DNA from: an uncultured Bacteroidales bacterium
GTDB lineage: Bacteria > Bacteroidota > Bacteroidia > Bacteroidales > Bacteroidaceae
Direction of reading: 5' to 3'
NCBI GenBank assembly: GCA_947367415.1
Contig: CANBEE010000146.1
Location: 1 to 6,863 of the forward strand
DNA: 6,863 bases
Shown here: positions 1 to 6,105 of the stretch, piece after piece
Layout: each line of letters opens with the position of its first letter
Numbering within the stretch: position 1 is the stretch's first letter
The notes under the pieces: generated by a model
Databases searched by the model: none
Told to the model about the DNA's origin: nothing
The model's input: only the letters and a program-made list of their open reading frames with translations
Position numbers and translations under genes: made by a program

Positions 1-869
1 ATGTGGACGCGCTGCCCGAGCTCGTCAACCCCGAGACGGGAAGGATACACACCTCGTTCAACCAGACGGTCACCGCCACAGGACGACTCAGCTCCACGGG
101 ACCCAACCTGCAGAACATACCCATCCGCAACGACGACGGCAAGGAGATACGCCGGGCCTTCATCCCCGAGCCAGGGTGTGAGTTCTTCTCGGCCGACTAC
201 TCGCAGATAGAGCTGCGCATCATGGCACACCTCAGTGGCGACGAGAACCTCATCGAGGCCTTCAGATCGGGCGAGGACATCCACGCGGCCACAGCAGCGA
301 AGATATACCACTTGCCCATCGAGGAGGTCAGCCGTGAGCAGCGCTCGCGTGCCAAGACGGCCAACTTCGGCATCATCTACGGCATATCGGTATTCGGACT
401 TGCCGAGCGCATGAACGTAAGTCGCGCCGAGGCTAAGGAGCTCATCGAAAACTACTTCGAGACCTACAGCGGCGTGAAGCGCTACATGGACGAGAGCATA
501 CAGGTGGCTCGCGAGAAGGGCTACATAGAGACCATCCTACACCGCAAGCGCTACCTGCCCGATATCAATTCGCACAACAGCGTAGTGCGCGGCTATGCCG
601 AGCGCAATGCCATCAACGCGCCCATTCAGGGCAGTGCGGCGGACATCATCAAGATAGCCATGATAGAGATCTACCGCCGCTTCCGTGCCGAGGGGCTGCG
701 CTCCACGATGATACTGCAGGTGCACGATGAACTCAACTTCAGCGTCTATCCCGAAGAGAAGGAGCAGGTGCAGCGCATCGTCATCGAAGCCATGGAGAGT
801 GCATACCGGATGCAGGTGCCCCTCCGAGCCGACTTTGGCTGGGGCGTAAACTGGCTGGAGGCACATTGA
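1..869 (+). CDS. polA: DNA polymerase I, C-terminal polymerase domain (5' partial)
   Basis: Cytoplasmic family A DNA polymerase that fills gaps during Okazaki-fragment processing and excision repair. Only the last ~288 residues are present; the frame is open to the left edge, and the first full codon (GTG at 3) is an internal Val, not a start. Numbering from that codon, all polymerase motifs are visible: TGRLSS (27-32, the Arg of motif 1), motif A DYSQIELR (65-72, catalytic Asp65), motif B R114-x3-K118-x3-F122-x3-Y126 (RAKTANFGIIYG), and motif C QVHDEL (239-244, catalytic Asp242). The C-terminus NWLEAH closely matches the E. coli-type ending. Phe122 corresponds to E. coli Phe762, the residue that discriminates against dideoxynucleotides. 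The 5'-nuclease and 3'-5' exonuclease-like regions would lie upstream, outside the window. The palm appears complete and functional. The following lipoprotein gene starts 28 nt after the TGA stop, with no terminator seen between them. Confidence 0.97.
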   Translation, partial: VDALPELVNPETGRIHTSFNQTVTATGRLSSTGPNLQNIPIRNDDGKEIRRAFIPEPGCEFFSADYSQIELRIMAHLSGDENLIEAFRSGEDIHAATAAKIYHLPIEEVSREQRSRAKTANFGIIYGISVFGLAERMNVSRAEAKELIENYFETYSGVKRYMDESIQVAREKGYIETILHRKRYLPDINSHNSVVRGYAERNAINAPIQGSAADIIKIAMIEIYRRFRAEGLRSTMILQVHDELNFSVYPEEKEQVQRIVIEAMESAYRMQVPLRADFGWGVNWLEAH

Positions 870-897
870 TGAGTCTTATCTGAGGAACTAAAACTGG

Positions 898-1533
898 ATG
901 AAAATGAGAAAACTATTTCTATTTCTTATAGCAAGCATCGTACTCTTCAGTGCCTGTGGCAACAAGGCCTCGAAGGAAGAGAAACAGCAGCGTGAAGCCA
1001 TACGCGAATATGTGGAGGGCTTTCTTCTCCGTTATCCCAAGGCTACCCTGCAGGATATTTATAAAGGTAGCTTTCAAGATTATTTCGGTCCGGCACATAT
1101 TGTCAGTGACCGCGAGGCTGCCAAGCGCTATATCGTGCGCGAACTGGCTACTGCCGATACGCTTGGCGGTGAGCGTTACGAGCCGTGTGGCTGGCGCGGA
1201 CAGTTCTATCGCGTGAACCTCTCGGTGGTTAGGGATAGTTTGGTGGAGCTTGATAGCTTGGTCGATGCCTTTGTAGAGAGTGCGCAGGGAGAACCTGCAT
1301 TCAGTAGCGAGTGGACCGATGAGTGGGCCATCATACAGCAAACCGTCAGGGAGGTATACCCTACCCTTCAGGGATTTGCCGAGGATTCCGCTCAGCTAAC
1401 CCACCTGCTGAGCGAGGGCAACTACGTGGTACACCACAGCCGTGCCTTCAACGAGCATTATCATCCCCACTACCGTATCGTACGGCGCGATGTGTTTGAG
1501 CGAAAGTTGCATCCATTTATAAAACGTTGGTAA
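898..1533 (+). CDS. Conserved Bacteroidales lipoprotein of unknown function
   Basis: A 211-residue protein with a lipoprotein signal: basic MKMRK, a hydrophobic stretch (6-18) and lipobox FSA-C20, so mature Cys20 should be lipidated. The next residues, GNKASKEEK, are charged, which in Bacteroidetes is compatible with export to the outer membrane or surface. The mature part is soluble and mostly helical. Recognisable conserved blocks are YPKATLQDIYKGSFQDYFGP (46-65), EPCGWRGQFYRVNL (95-108) and a His-rich C-terminal block, HHSRAFNEHYHPHYRI (179-194). I have seen proteins with this pattern (ATLQDIYK...FGP...HHSR.FNE.YHPHYRI) as uncharacterised Bacteroides/Prevotella proteins, but I know no function. 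ATG 898 was chosen because GAGGAA at 882-887 sits 10 nt upstream; ATG 904 is an alternative that costs two residues. It is probably co-transcribed with polA. The TAA stop is 22 nt from the stop of the convergent HHH-barrel gene. Confidence 0.85.
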   Translation: MKMRKLFLFLIASIVLFSACGNKASKEEKQQREAIREYVEGFLLRYPKATLQDIYKGSFQDYFGPAHIVSDREAAKRYIVRELATADTLGGERYEPCGWRGQFYRVNLSVVRDSLVELDSLVDAFVESAQGEPAFSSEWTDEWAIIQQTVREVYPTLQGFAEDSAQLTHLLSEGNYVVHHSRAFNEHYHPHYRIVRRDVFERKLHPFIKRW

Positions 1534-1555
1534 TCTTCCAATTAGAGTAGCCTTT

Positions 1556-3643
1556 CTAGAACGTATAGCGTAGTTGCACCTGCACATCCTCGCGGTGGCA
1601 GGCATCAATCATTGCGGCTCCACTGCCAATGGTAGTGCGGTCGAGATAGTATGTAGCGCCAAGCTTGGCTGTAGCGGTGAAGCGCGGTGCCTCTGTGTGG
1701 CTGTATTGTAGGAGCAGGTAGCTGCGCAGTCCCGTGCCGTAGTACATCTGGTAATTGTAGGCATAGAGGAGGCCGCGCTCGTAGCCATAGAGCCGGGCGG
1801 CATAGTCGGCACGGAAGGCGGTGAGTCCGCACGAGAGGCGTAAGGCGTGTTGGCCAAGGGTGGGGGAGTAGGTAGCTTGTGCGCTGGCCATTGCACCCGT
1901 AGAGAGTGTCTCGGCTTGTACGAGACAACTTTCCATCAGTGCTTGGCAACTCAGCAGTGGCGTCAGCGTACCGCTCCATTGCAGTCGCAAGCGATGTGTC
2001 CATTCATTGAGCAACCCTCCATTGGGCAGGCGATATCCTTCGGCTACGTCGCGCTGCTTCAGGCGGAAGCGGTAGCGAAGCAGTAGGCTGTGTGCATCGC
2101 TGGGCATATAGCGCGCAGTGACCACACCATCGGTCCCGTACGATGGAGCCGACACACGGTAGCGCAGATAGGGGAAATGGTAGCCGTCGGCGTATGCCGT
2201 GAGCACGAAGCGGCGATGAGGCTGCCACTCGGCACCGAGGTATACGCCCTGCTCGTTGCGGATGTCTGATGAGGTGGAGAAACTCTTGCCCTCCAGTGCC
2301 CAGAAGTCGTGGGCATAGTAGCGCTGCAGCAGGGTGAAGTGTAGTCCGTCTACCGCCCTCACGCGCAGCATGTTGAGTGTAGCCACGGAGCCTTTGCCAT
2401 CTACGGCGGTCTCGCCTATGATGCTTAGGCGATGATGATGCCAGGCATAGTCGGCCGAGGCGTTGAAGAAGGTGTGTCCTTGCGGAGCATAACGCTTGTA
2501 GCTTTGTGTGGGGAGAGCAAAGAGGCGGTTGAATGATTGGTACAACGCTGTCAGCCCCACGTGCAAACCGTGATTGCTATAGCCGAGATGCGCCCCGAAG
2601 AGGTTGCCGCGTGTGTTTCCACGTCGTGCCAGTTCGGTAGGCGTGCGGTGATAGCCGTCGGTCTTCAAGGTGCTGATGGCAGCGCCATTGAGTGTGGCGT
2701 CGAGCCGTCGGTGCGAAGCAAAGGCGGTGAACTGCCACGAACGCCACGCCACGGTGGCTGCTGCTCCTGTGTAGTAGTCGCCCTCGCCTGTGCCCCGATG
2801 AGGCTTTATGGAGGCACTTTGTCGGCCCAGTCCCTGCAACAGCATCGTCTTGCCAAGGGCAAAGTCGGAGTTGAGTATCAGTCCCTGTCCGAAGCGCAGA
2901 CGGTAGTTGCCCACCACCAGATTCTTGAGTATGCCCATATCGCCAAGCTGTATGTAGCCCGATAGGTAATCGGGTAGGGGAGAGGTGGTGGTAAGGATGG
3001 GCTCGCCCGCATCTTTCTCTGCACTGATACCCCACGAGAGGCGTGTGCCGTAGCGGTAGTTGTAGCGCAGGTTATGATAGAGCGCGTTGCCTGTGTAGTA
3101 GCGCGAAGGCGCTGCATCGAGCTGGCTCTGTGTGCGTGGTGCGTAACCTGCCCGGCTGTAGAGCGGGATGTCGAGCCGTGAGGAGAGCTCGCTGCGTCCT
3201 CGGGTGAGCATACGGCGCCAGGTGTCGCGAGGATCCTCCTTCTTCTCTTCCGGTGGACCGAAGGTAACGAAGTACGACAGCAATTGGCGTGTATGGTAGT
3301 CGAGCTCGGGGATAAGCATCAGCTCGCCCACACTGCGCAGAGCGCCATACCTATATATATAATAGTGTATGCCCTCAATCTGCCAGTCGGTGAGGAAGCC
3401 CAACTGCTGCAGCTCCGTGCTGTCGGCACGGTTGATGTTGATGGGGTGGACATGCCAGTGCACATAATCGTCGTAGAGGTTCTCGGCAGCCACCAGTGCC
3501 TCTTCGCCCTCGCTTTCAGCCTCCACGAAAAGCTGCTCTACGAAGTCGTCCCACGAGAGGAACTGCGCTGAGGCGGGCAATGTGCAGAGCAGCCATAGCC
3601 CCAGAAGCACTGTTTGTCGTATTGAGGTGAAATGCTTTGCCAT
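1556..3643 (-). CDS. Exported helix-hairpin-helix / outer-membrane beta-barrel protein
   Basis: A 695-residue secreted protein. Residues 1-26 form a signal peptide (cleavage after ASA, before Gln27). Residues ~30-65 are acidic and helical. Residues ~67-127 resemble tandem HHH motifs of the ComEA/GspK type: NINRADSTELQQLGF (69-83), then YRYGALRSVGELMLIPEL (97-114), with the usual NIN-A--xEL start and G-(F/L)-xSV-EL centre. A short charged linker (PPEEKKEDPRD, 130-140) leads to SELSSRLDIPLYSRAGY and then ~500 residues rich in alternating Tyr/Arg/Gly strands, ending in RYTF with C-terminal Phe695, as expected for a large outer-membrane barrel. Such HHH-plus-barrel proteins occur widely in Bacteroidetes as uncharacterised proteins. 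The Gly-x-Gly hairpins that hold DNA phosphate in true HHH domains are not evident, so DNA binding is uncertain. ATG 3643 follows a TATCTTTG box at 3682-3675, leaving a leader of about 25-30 nt. It converges on the lipoprotein gene, with no clear terminator in the 22-nt gap. Confidence 0.85.
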   Translation of the reverse strand: MAKHFTSIRQTVLLGLWLLCTLPASAQFLSWDDFVEQLFVEAESEGEEALVAAENLYDDYVHWHVHPININRADSTELQQLGFLTDWQIEGIHYYIYRYGALRSVGELMLIPELDYHTRQLLSYFVTFGPPEEKKEDPRDTWRRMLTRGRSELSSRLDIPLYSRAGYAPRTQSQLDAAPSRYYTGNALYHNLRYNYRYGTRLSWGISAEKDAGEPILTTTSPLPDYLSGYIQLGDMGILKNLVVGNYRLRFGQGLILNSDFALGKTMLLQGLGRQSASIKPHRGTGEGDYYTGAAATVAWRSWQFTAFASHRRLDATLNGAAISTLKTDGYHRTPTELARRGNTRGNLFGAHLGYSNHGLHVGLTALYQSFNRLFALPTQSYKRYAPQGHTFFNASADYAWHHHRLSIIGETAVDGKGSVATLNMLRVRAVDGLHFTLLQRYYAHDFWALEGKSFSTSSDIRNEQGVYLGAEWQPHRRFVLTAYADGYHFPYLRYRVSAPSYGTDGVVTARYMPSDAHSLLLRYRFRLKQRDVAEGYRLPNGGLLNEWTHRLRLQWSGTLTPLLSCQALMESCLVQAETLSTGAMASAQATYSPTLGQHALRLSCGLTAFRADYAARLYGYERGLLYAYNYQMYYGTGLRSYLLLQYSHTEAPRFTATAKLGATYYLDRTTIGSGAAMIDACHREDVQVQLRYTF

Positions 3644-3674
3644 AGCAAGTTGATTCTATCTTCGCGATTTGTTG

Positions 3675-3682
3675 CAAAGATA
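3675..3682 (-). promoter_or_regulatory. Proximal -7 promoter box (TATCTTTG) of the HHH-barrel gene
   Basis: On the minus strand TATCTTTG is an exact match to the Bacteroidetes -7 consensus TAnnTTTG. It lies 31 nt upstream of the ATG at 3643, giving a short leader. I see no good TTG/TTTG -33 element at the usual 19-21 nt spacing, where the sequence is TTTCTCGCTCGCTTATTCG. Confidence 0.65.
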
Positions 3683-3698
3683 CGAATAAGCGAGCGAG

Positions 3699-3723
3699 AA
3701 ATATGAAGCTTGCTTCAATATTT
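3699..3723. other. Hairpin in repeat copy 1
   Basis: TGAAGC (3704-3709) pairs with GCTTCA (3712-3717), and AAATA outside it pairs with TATTT after one bulged A (3718). On the plus strand the hairpin is followed by more T residues, so it resembles an intrinsic terminator, but no plus-strand gene enters from the left. On the minus strand the T tail is short (ATATTTCTC), so termination of the PagL-like transcript is possible but weakly supported. Confidence 0.5.
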
Positions 3724-3759
3724 TTTACAGCGAGTGCAGTCTATCTTCGAGGTTTAGCT

Positions 3760-3767
3760 CAAAGATA
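3760..3767 (-). promoter_or_regulatory. Distal duplicate -7 promoter box (TATCTTTG)
   Basis: This is the second copy of the same box, 85 bp further upstream in the other repeat unit, with the same 19 nt in front of it. If it is active, its transcript would run through the proximal unit and carry that unit's hairpin in its leader. Because the copy comes from duplication, activity is less certain than for the proximal box. Confidence 0.45.
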
Positions 3768-3783
3768 CGAATAAGCGAGCGAG

Positions 3784-3808
3784 AAATATGAAGTTTACTT
3801 CAATATTT
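3784..3808. other. Hairpin in repeat copy 2
   Basis: This is the same structure as in copy 1, with TGAAGT (3789-3794) pairing with ACTTCA (3797-3802). Relative to copy 1 the innermost C-G pair has become T-A, so both bases changed and pairing is kept. Confidence 0.5.
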
Positions 3809-3867
3809 TTCTTAGCGAACAAGTCTCATCGAGGTTTATCGTGAAGGCTGCTAAACTTTATGGTGTG

Positions 3868-5169
3868 TTATTTCCACCAATCCTTGCGATGGTGAAATAC
3901 GATGCTCTCACCACTCTTGCGCTTGCTCTTCTTGAGGAAGGGTATCTGATAACCTACGCCAAACTCTACATATTCGGCAATGTGAAGATGAGTCTTACAG
4001 GTAGCTTGCAAGTAGAGGTTATCCCATACACGGGTCTTCACACCGAAACGGATGTAGTGGAAGGCTTCGTCGTTACCGGCACCATCATTCTTGTAGAACA
4101 AGGGACGCTTTCCGTAACCATAAATGGGGTGGTTGCAATCATAGTAGTGGCGCGAGGGATTATAGAAGTATACTCCCCAATCGGCAATAGCGGTCACGCG
4201 ACCAAACTGAAACTCGTTGTCCCACGAGAGACCAGCACGGAACTTCTCGGCAGTAGTATACACGTGATCCTTACGATACAGTGAACGGTCGGTCTCGGAA
4301 GTGATGGCACCATTATAGAACACATCCAAACCGATACCTACACCATACCAATTAGTGGCTTGATAGATGGCTCCTGCGTGGAAAGTACTGGTAAGAAACT
4401 TATGGTCATCCTTGATAGCCGCCTGATGAGGTCCTGCGGCTCCAGTGATATTGATACTCCACTTGTATGGTTTGCCAGGAAAGTGGATGGGTTCTTTCTC
4501 TACATCCGCATTAAAAGTAGTAATGAGTCCCAAACCGCCATAGATGACATTGGCACCTAAATTAGGCATAAAAGTGCGGCCGTTACTCATGTGCGAATAG
4601 CCGAACTCCGCGTTAATCTTCACATTACGGGTGAGGATGATATTCAAATTAGCTCCTGCAGTGAGGTAAGCATTGACATAACATCCAAAGATAGGATCAG
4701 TAGTCGGGCCATTCTCATAATTTCCGTAGTGGTCGGGATTCTGATCCTCTTGAGTATACCAGTGCTCGGTTACCACACCCAACCCCGGAGCCAACTTGAT
4801 ATTAAACTCCATAAAGTTGCAGCGGATGAGCGGAAGCATGATGTATGGATACATGGCTATCATATGTCCTACCATGTCGTTCTCAAAGTTCATGTGCGTA
4901 AGACCTATACCAAAAGTAGGATTGTTGAGGTACTGCTGCCAAGGGCGTTGCTGCATGGAAGGAAATTCTATACCAAGGTTCAAACCGCTATTCTCATCCA
5001 AGCCGAGTCCCTTAAAGTGGTGGTTCTTGTCGAGATAAGAGCCTTTGAATGTCTGCACCTTGATAGCAAACTTATTTTTCTCTTTCTTGATTGTCTGAGC
5101 ATCTTGCGCTGAAGCGAAAGCCGTAAAGAGGATTGTTGTCAGTAAAAATAAAGATAAACGCTTGTTCAT
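3868..5169 (-). CDS. PagL-like acyloxyacyl hydrolase family outer-membrane protein
   Basis: A 433-residue exported protein; signal peptide 1-21 (cleavage after ASA, before Gln22). The key block is FGYSHMSNGRTFMPNLGAN (189-207). The H193-x-S195-N-G signature matches the catalytic His and Ser of PagL, the outer-membrane lipid A 3-O-deacylase. Known PagL also has a Glu 12 residues after the Ser; the ungapped equivalent here is Asn207. PagL is an eight-stranded barrel of ~150 residues, so this protein is far longer, as Bacteroidetes members often are. A second strand-rich half (235-411) ends in a block HLHIAEYVEFGVGYQIPF that I associate with these members. After that predicted last strand comes an unusual basic tail of ~22 residues (KKSKRKSGES...HHRKDWWK). 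The likely role is lipid A or lipid ester remodelling in the outer membrane, but the substrate is unproven. ATG 5169 is preceded by a TAATTTTG -7 box at 5213-5206. The HHH-barrel gene lies downstream beyond the 85-bp repeats. Confidence 0.75.
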   Translation of the reverse strand: MNKRLSLFLLTTILFTAFASAQDAQTIKKEKNKFAIKVQTFKGSYLDKNHHFKGLGLDENSGLNLGIEFPSMQQRPWQQYLNNPTFGIGLTHMNFENDMVGHMIAMYPYIMLPLIRCNFMEFNIKLAPGLGVVTEHWYTQEDQNPDHYGNYENGPTTDPIFGCYVNAYLTAGANLNIILTRNVKINAEFGYSHMSNGRTFMPNLGANVIYGGLGLITTFNADVEKEPIHFPGKPYKWSINITGAAGPHQAAIKDDHKFLTSTFHAGAIYQATNWYGVGIGLDVFYNGAITSETDRSLYRKDHVYTTAEKFRAGLSWDNEFQFGRVTAIADWGVYFYNPSRHYYDCNHPIYGYGKRPLFYKNDGAGNDEAFHYIRFGVKTRVWDNLYLQATCKTHLHIAEYVEFGVGYQIPFLKKSKRKSGESIVFHHRKDWWK

Positions 5170-5205
5170 GTCTTATTGTAAAAGTATCTTTTCCATTTCG
5201 CGCTG

Positions 5206-5213
5206 CAAAATTA
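5206..5213 (-). promoter_or_regulatory. -7 promoter box (TAATTTTG) of the PagL-like gene
   Basis: The minus-strand TAATTTTG matches TAnnTTTG and lies 36 nt upstream of the ATG at 5169. There is no clear -33 TTG at 19-21 nt. The rest of this 204-nt intergenic stretch (5170-5373) is AT-rich. It holds a 7-codon open frame in the leader (5196-5173) and a short palindrome (5341-5353), but no gene I can support. Confidence 0.55.
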
Positions 5214-5340
5214 GGCAATTAAGTAGTGCGAAGTAAGAACAACAATGCCAATTTTTGATAATTGTCATGTTAATTCTTCCAAAAGGCAGATTTCAAGGTT
5301 ACCGACAATCAATATGTCATATATATATTGCTTTTTTATG

Positions 5341-5353
5341 TGTAAGACTTACA
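5341..5353. other. 13-bp palindrome TGTAAG-A-CTTACA
   Basis: A perfect 6-bp inverted repeat with a one-base centre, 20 nt past the stop codon of the small barrel gene. Neither strand has a T-run directly after it, so it is a poor intrinsic terminator. It could be a dimeric regulator site or chance. Confidence 0.35.
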
Positions 5354-5373
5354 TGATGTATTTGTGTATGCCA

Positions 5374-5949
5374 TCAGAACCCGATACCAAGATGCACGCC
5401 AAGGCAATGTGTCGAAAGCGTGGGGCCAAGGAAGATATGCAGATTCTTGTAGCAGCGCACTCTGATGCCGGGCTGCCAAGAGAGATAAAATTGCACATCT
5501 CCCTTCTCGACACTAATATCATCCATCTTTGTTGTCCCGTCTACAGGATCAACCCAATACGCTCCTTCGATATCTGTCACAACAGCTGCGCCTAACGCCA
5601 AGTCGCTGTAGAATGAGAATATCTTGCGTTCACCTAAATGGAAATATCTGCGACCATACAGAGCTGCACTAAAGCTATTGACGTCTGTATAGCCAGGAGT
5701 AACAGTGTATACATTTACATTCTTTCCCACCATTAGGCCCAATGTGCGCTTCTCGTCAATACGTACACCGCCTGTTACCGCGAATCCGCCAGCGTAGATG
5801 CTCAGATTCCCACGCACAGTAACCTCCGGCTTCCAGTTCTCTCTTCCCTCGGCAGAGAAGCTCTCCTTGATGCTTTGGGCAGACAATGAGCTGAATGGTA
5901 ACACTAAGAAAGCCGCGAATGCGATGGCTTTGAAGAAATTCTTTTTCAT
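5374..5949 (-). CDS. Small exported outer-membrane beta-barrel protein, unknown function
   Basis: A 191-residue protein with a clear signal peptide: KK, then a hydrophobic stretch (5-18), and cleavage after LSA24, before Gln25. The mature ~167 residues consist of short alternating strands with turns: VTVRGNLSIYAGGFAVTGGV (43-62), RTLGLMVGKNVNVYTVT (68-84), FSAALYGRRYFHL (93-105), KIFSFYSDLALGAAVV (109-124), VQFYLSWQPGIRVRCY (152-167), and a final GVHLGIGF with C-terminal Phe191. This length and ending fit an eight-stranded outer-membrane barrel of the general OmpA/OmpX/porin-like type. I see no catalytic motif and do not recognise a named family. The acidic insert YWVDPVDGTTKMDD (131-144) is probably an extracellular loop. 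ATG 5949 was chosen for the complete signal peptide; a TATCTTTG box lies upstream at 6001-5994. It is encoded in the same direction as the PagL-like gene but 204 nt from it, so separate transcription is likely. Confidence 0.8.
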   Translation of the reverse strand: MKKNFFKAIAFAAFLVLPFSSLSAQSIKESFSAEGRENWKPEVTVRGNLSIYAGGFAVTGGVRIDEKRTLGLMVGKNVNVYTVTPGYTDVNSFSAALYGRRYFHLGERKIFSFYSDLALGAAVVTDIEGAYWVDPVDGTTKMDDISVEKGDVQFYLSWQPGIRVRCYKNLHIFLGPTLSTHCLGVHLGIGF

Positions 5950-5993
5950 AGTAATCTGTATTTATAGTTTGATATTGACATTAAGGGACACTG

Positions 5994-6001
5994 CAAAGAT
6001 A
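5994..6001 (-). promoter_or_regulatory. -7 promoter box (TATCTTTG) of the small barrel gene
   Basis: An exact TAnnTTTG match on the minus strand, 44 nt upstream of ATG 5949. The local context CGCTATCTTTGCAG is similar to that of the repeat-unit promoters. No clear -33 TTG is seen 19-21 nt away. It is divergent from the promoter at 6040-6071. Confidence 0.6.
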
Positions 6002-6039
6002 GCGAGATTTTCTACATACCATATATAATTCTCTGATTA

Positions 6040-6071
6040 TTTGCTATTTTACTAATAAAGTGGTATATTTG
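6040..6071 (+). promoter_or_regulatory. Promoter of the DUF6078-like gene (TTTG - 20 nt - TATATTTG)
   Basis: TTTG at 6040-6043 and TATATTTG at 6064-6071, separated by 20 nt, match both parts of the Bacteroidetes housekeeping promoter (-33 TTG / -7 TAnnTTTG, 19-21 nt apart). This is the best complete promoter in the window. Transcription would start near 6076, giving a leader of about 30 nt before ATG 6106. Confidence 0.7.
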
Positions 6072-6090
6072 TACTATCAAAGAACCACTT
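6058..6090. promoter_or_regulatory. Inverted repeat over the promoter (possible operator)
   Basis: AAGTGGT (6058-6064) and ACCACTT (6084-6090) form a perfect 7-bp inverted repeat with a 19-nt spacer. It brackets the -7 box and the expected start site. The left arm would not be transcribed, so a DNA-level operator is more likely than an RNA hairpin. Confidence 0.35.
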
Positions 6091-6105
6091 AAATCAAATG
6101 AACTT

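Larger units (their letters stand above)
3655..3824. repeat. 85-bp tandem duplication (two copies plus a stub)
   Basis: Two head-to-tail copies, 3655-3739 and 3740-3824, have a period of exactly 85 bp; both begin TCTATCTTCG. The core (3675-3733 and 3760-3818, 59 bp) is identical at 54 positions by hand alignment, while the outer parts have drifted. A degenerate start of a third copy follows at 3824-3838 (TCTCATCGAGGTTTA). Each core holds a TATCTTTG box on the minus strand and a small hairpin. The repeat lies between the PagL-like gene's stop and the HHH-barrel gene's start, so it would mainly affect transcription of the latter. It may be a local duplication or two members of a dispersed intergenic repeat family; similar CAAAGATACGAATAAGCGAG strings seem familiar to me from Bacteroidales intergenic DNA. 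Confidence 0.9.

Noticed and set aside
537..866. 109-codon open frame antisense to polA
   Set aside because: It lies opposite the strongly conserved polymerase motifs and has no recognisable domain; an open antisense frame is expected in GC-rich coding DNA.
1534..1555. Bidirectional terminator between the convergent lipoprotein and HHH-barrel genes
   Set aside because: The 22-nt gap has no inverted repeat or T-run strong enough to call.
2537..2965. 142-codon plus-strand open frame inside the HHH-barrel gene
   Set aside because: It lies wholly within the well-supported minus-strand barrel and its composition is not protein-like (scattered Cys, Ala, Val).
3655..3824. Possible short CRISPR array
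   Set aside because: There are only two units with an 85-bp period and a 59-bp imperfect core, no regular spacers and no cas genes nearby; this is a tandem duplication.
3031..4230. Recurrent CCCACGAGAG string (3031, 3550, 4221), suggesting a dispersed repeat or motif
   Set aside because: In each case it encodes Leu-Ser-Trp in a minus-strand exported protein, so codon choice for a common LSW sequence explains it.
3841..4284. 147-codon plus-strand open frame opposite the C-terminal half of the PagL-like gene
   Set aside because: It is a low-complexity hydrophobic shadow (Val/Ile/Thr) of the barrel strands, without a promoter or start context.
4591..5112. 173-codon plus-strand open frame opposite the PagL-like gene
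   Set aside because: The minus-strand frame has a signal peptide, the H-x-SNG motif and barrel strands; the plus-strand translation has no matching family features or promoter.
5245..5595. 116-codon plus-strand open frame starting in the intergenic gap
   Set aside because: Two thirds of it is antisense to the small barrel gene and the rest is AT-rich intergenic DNA; no family is recognised.
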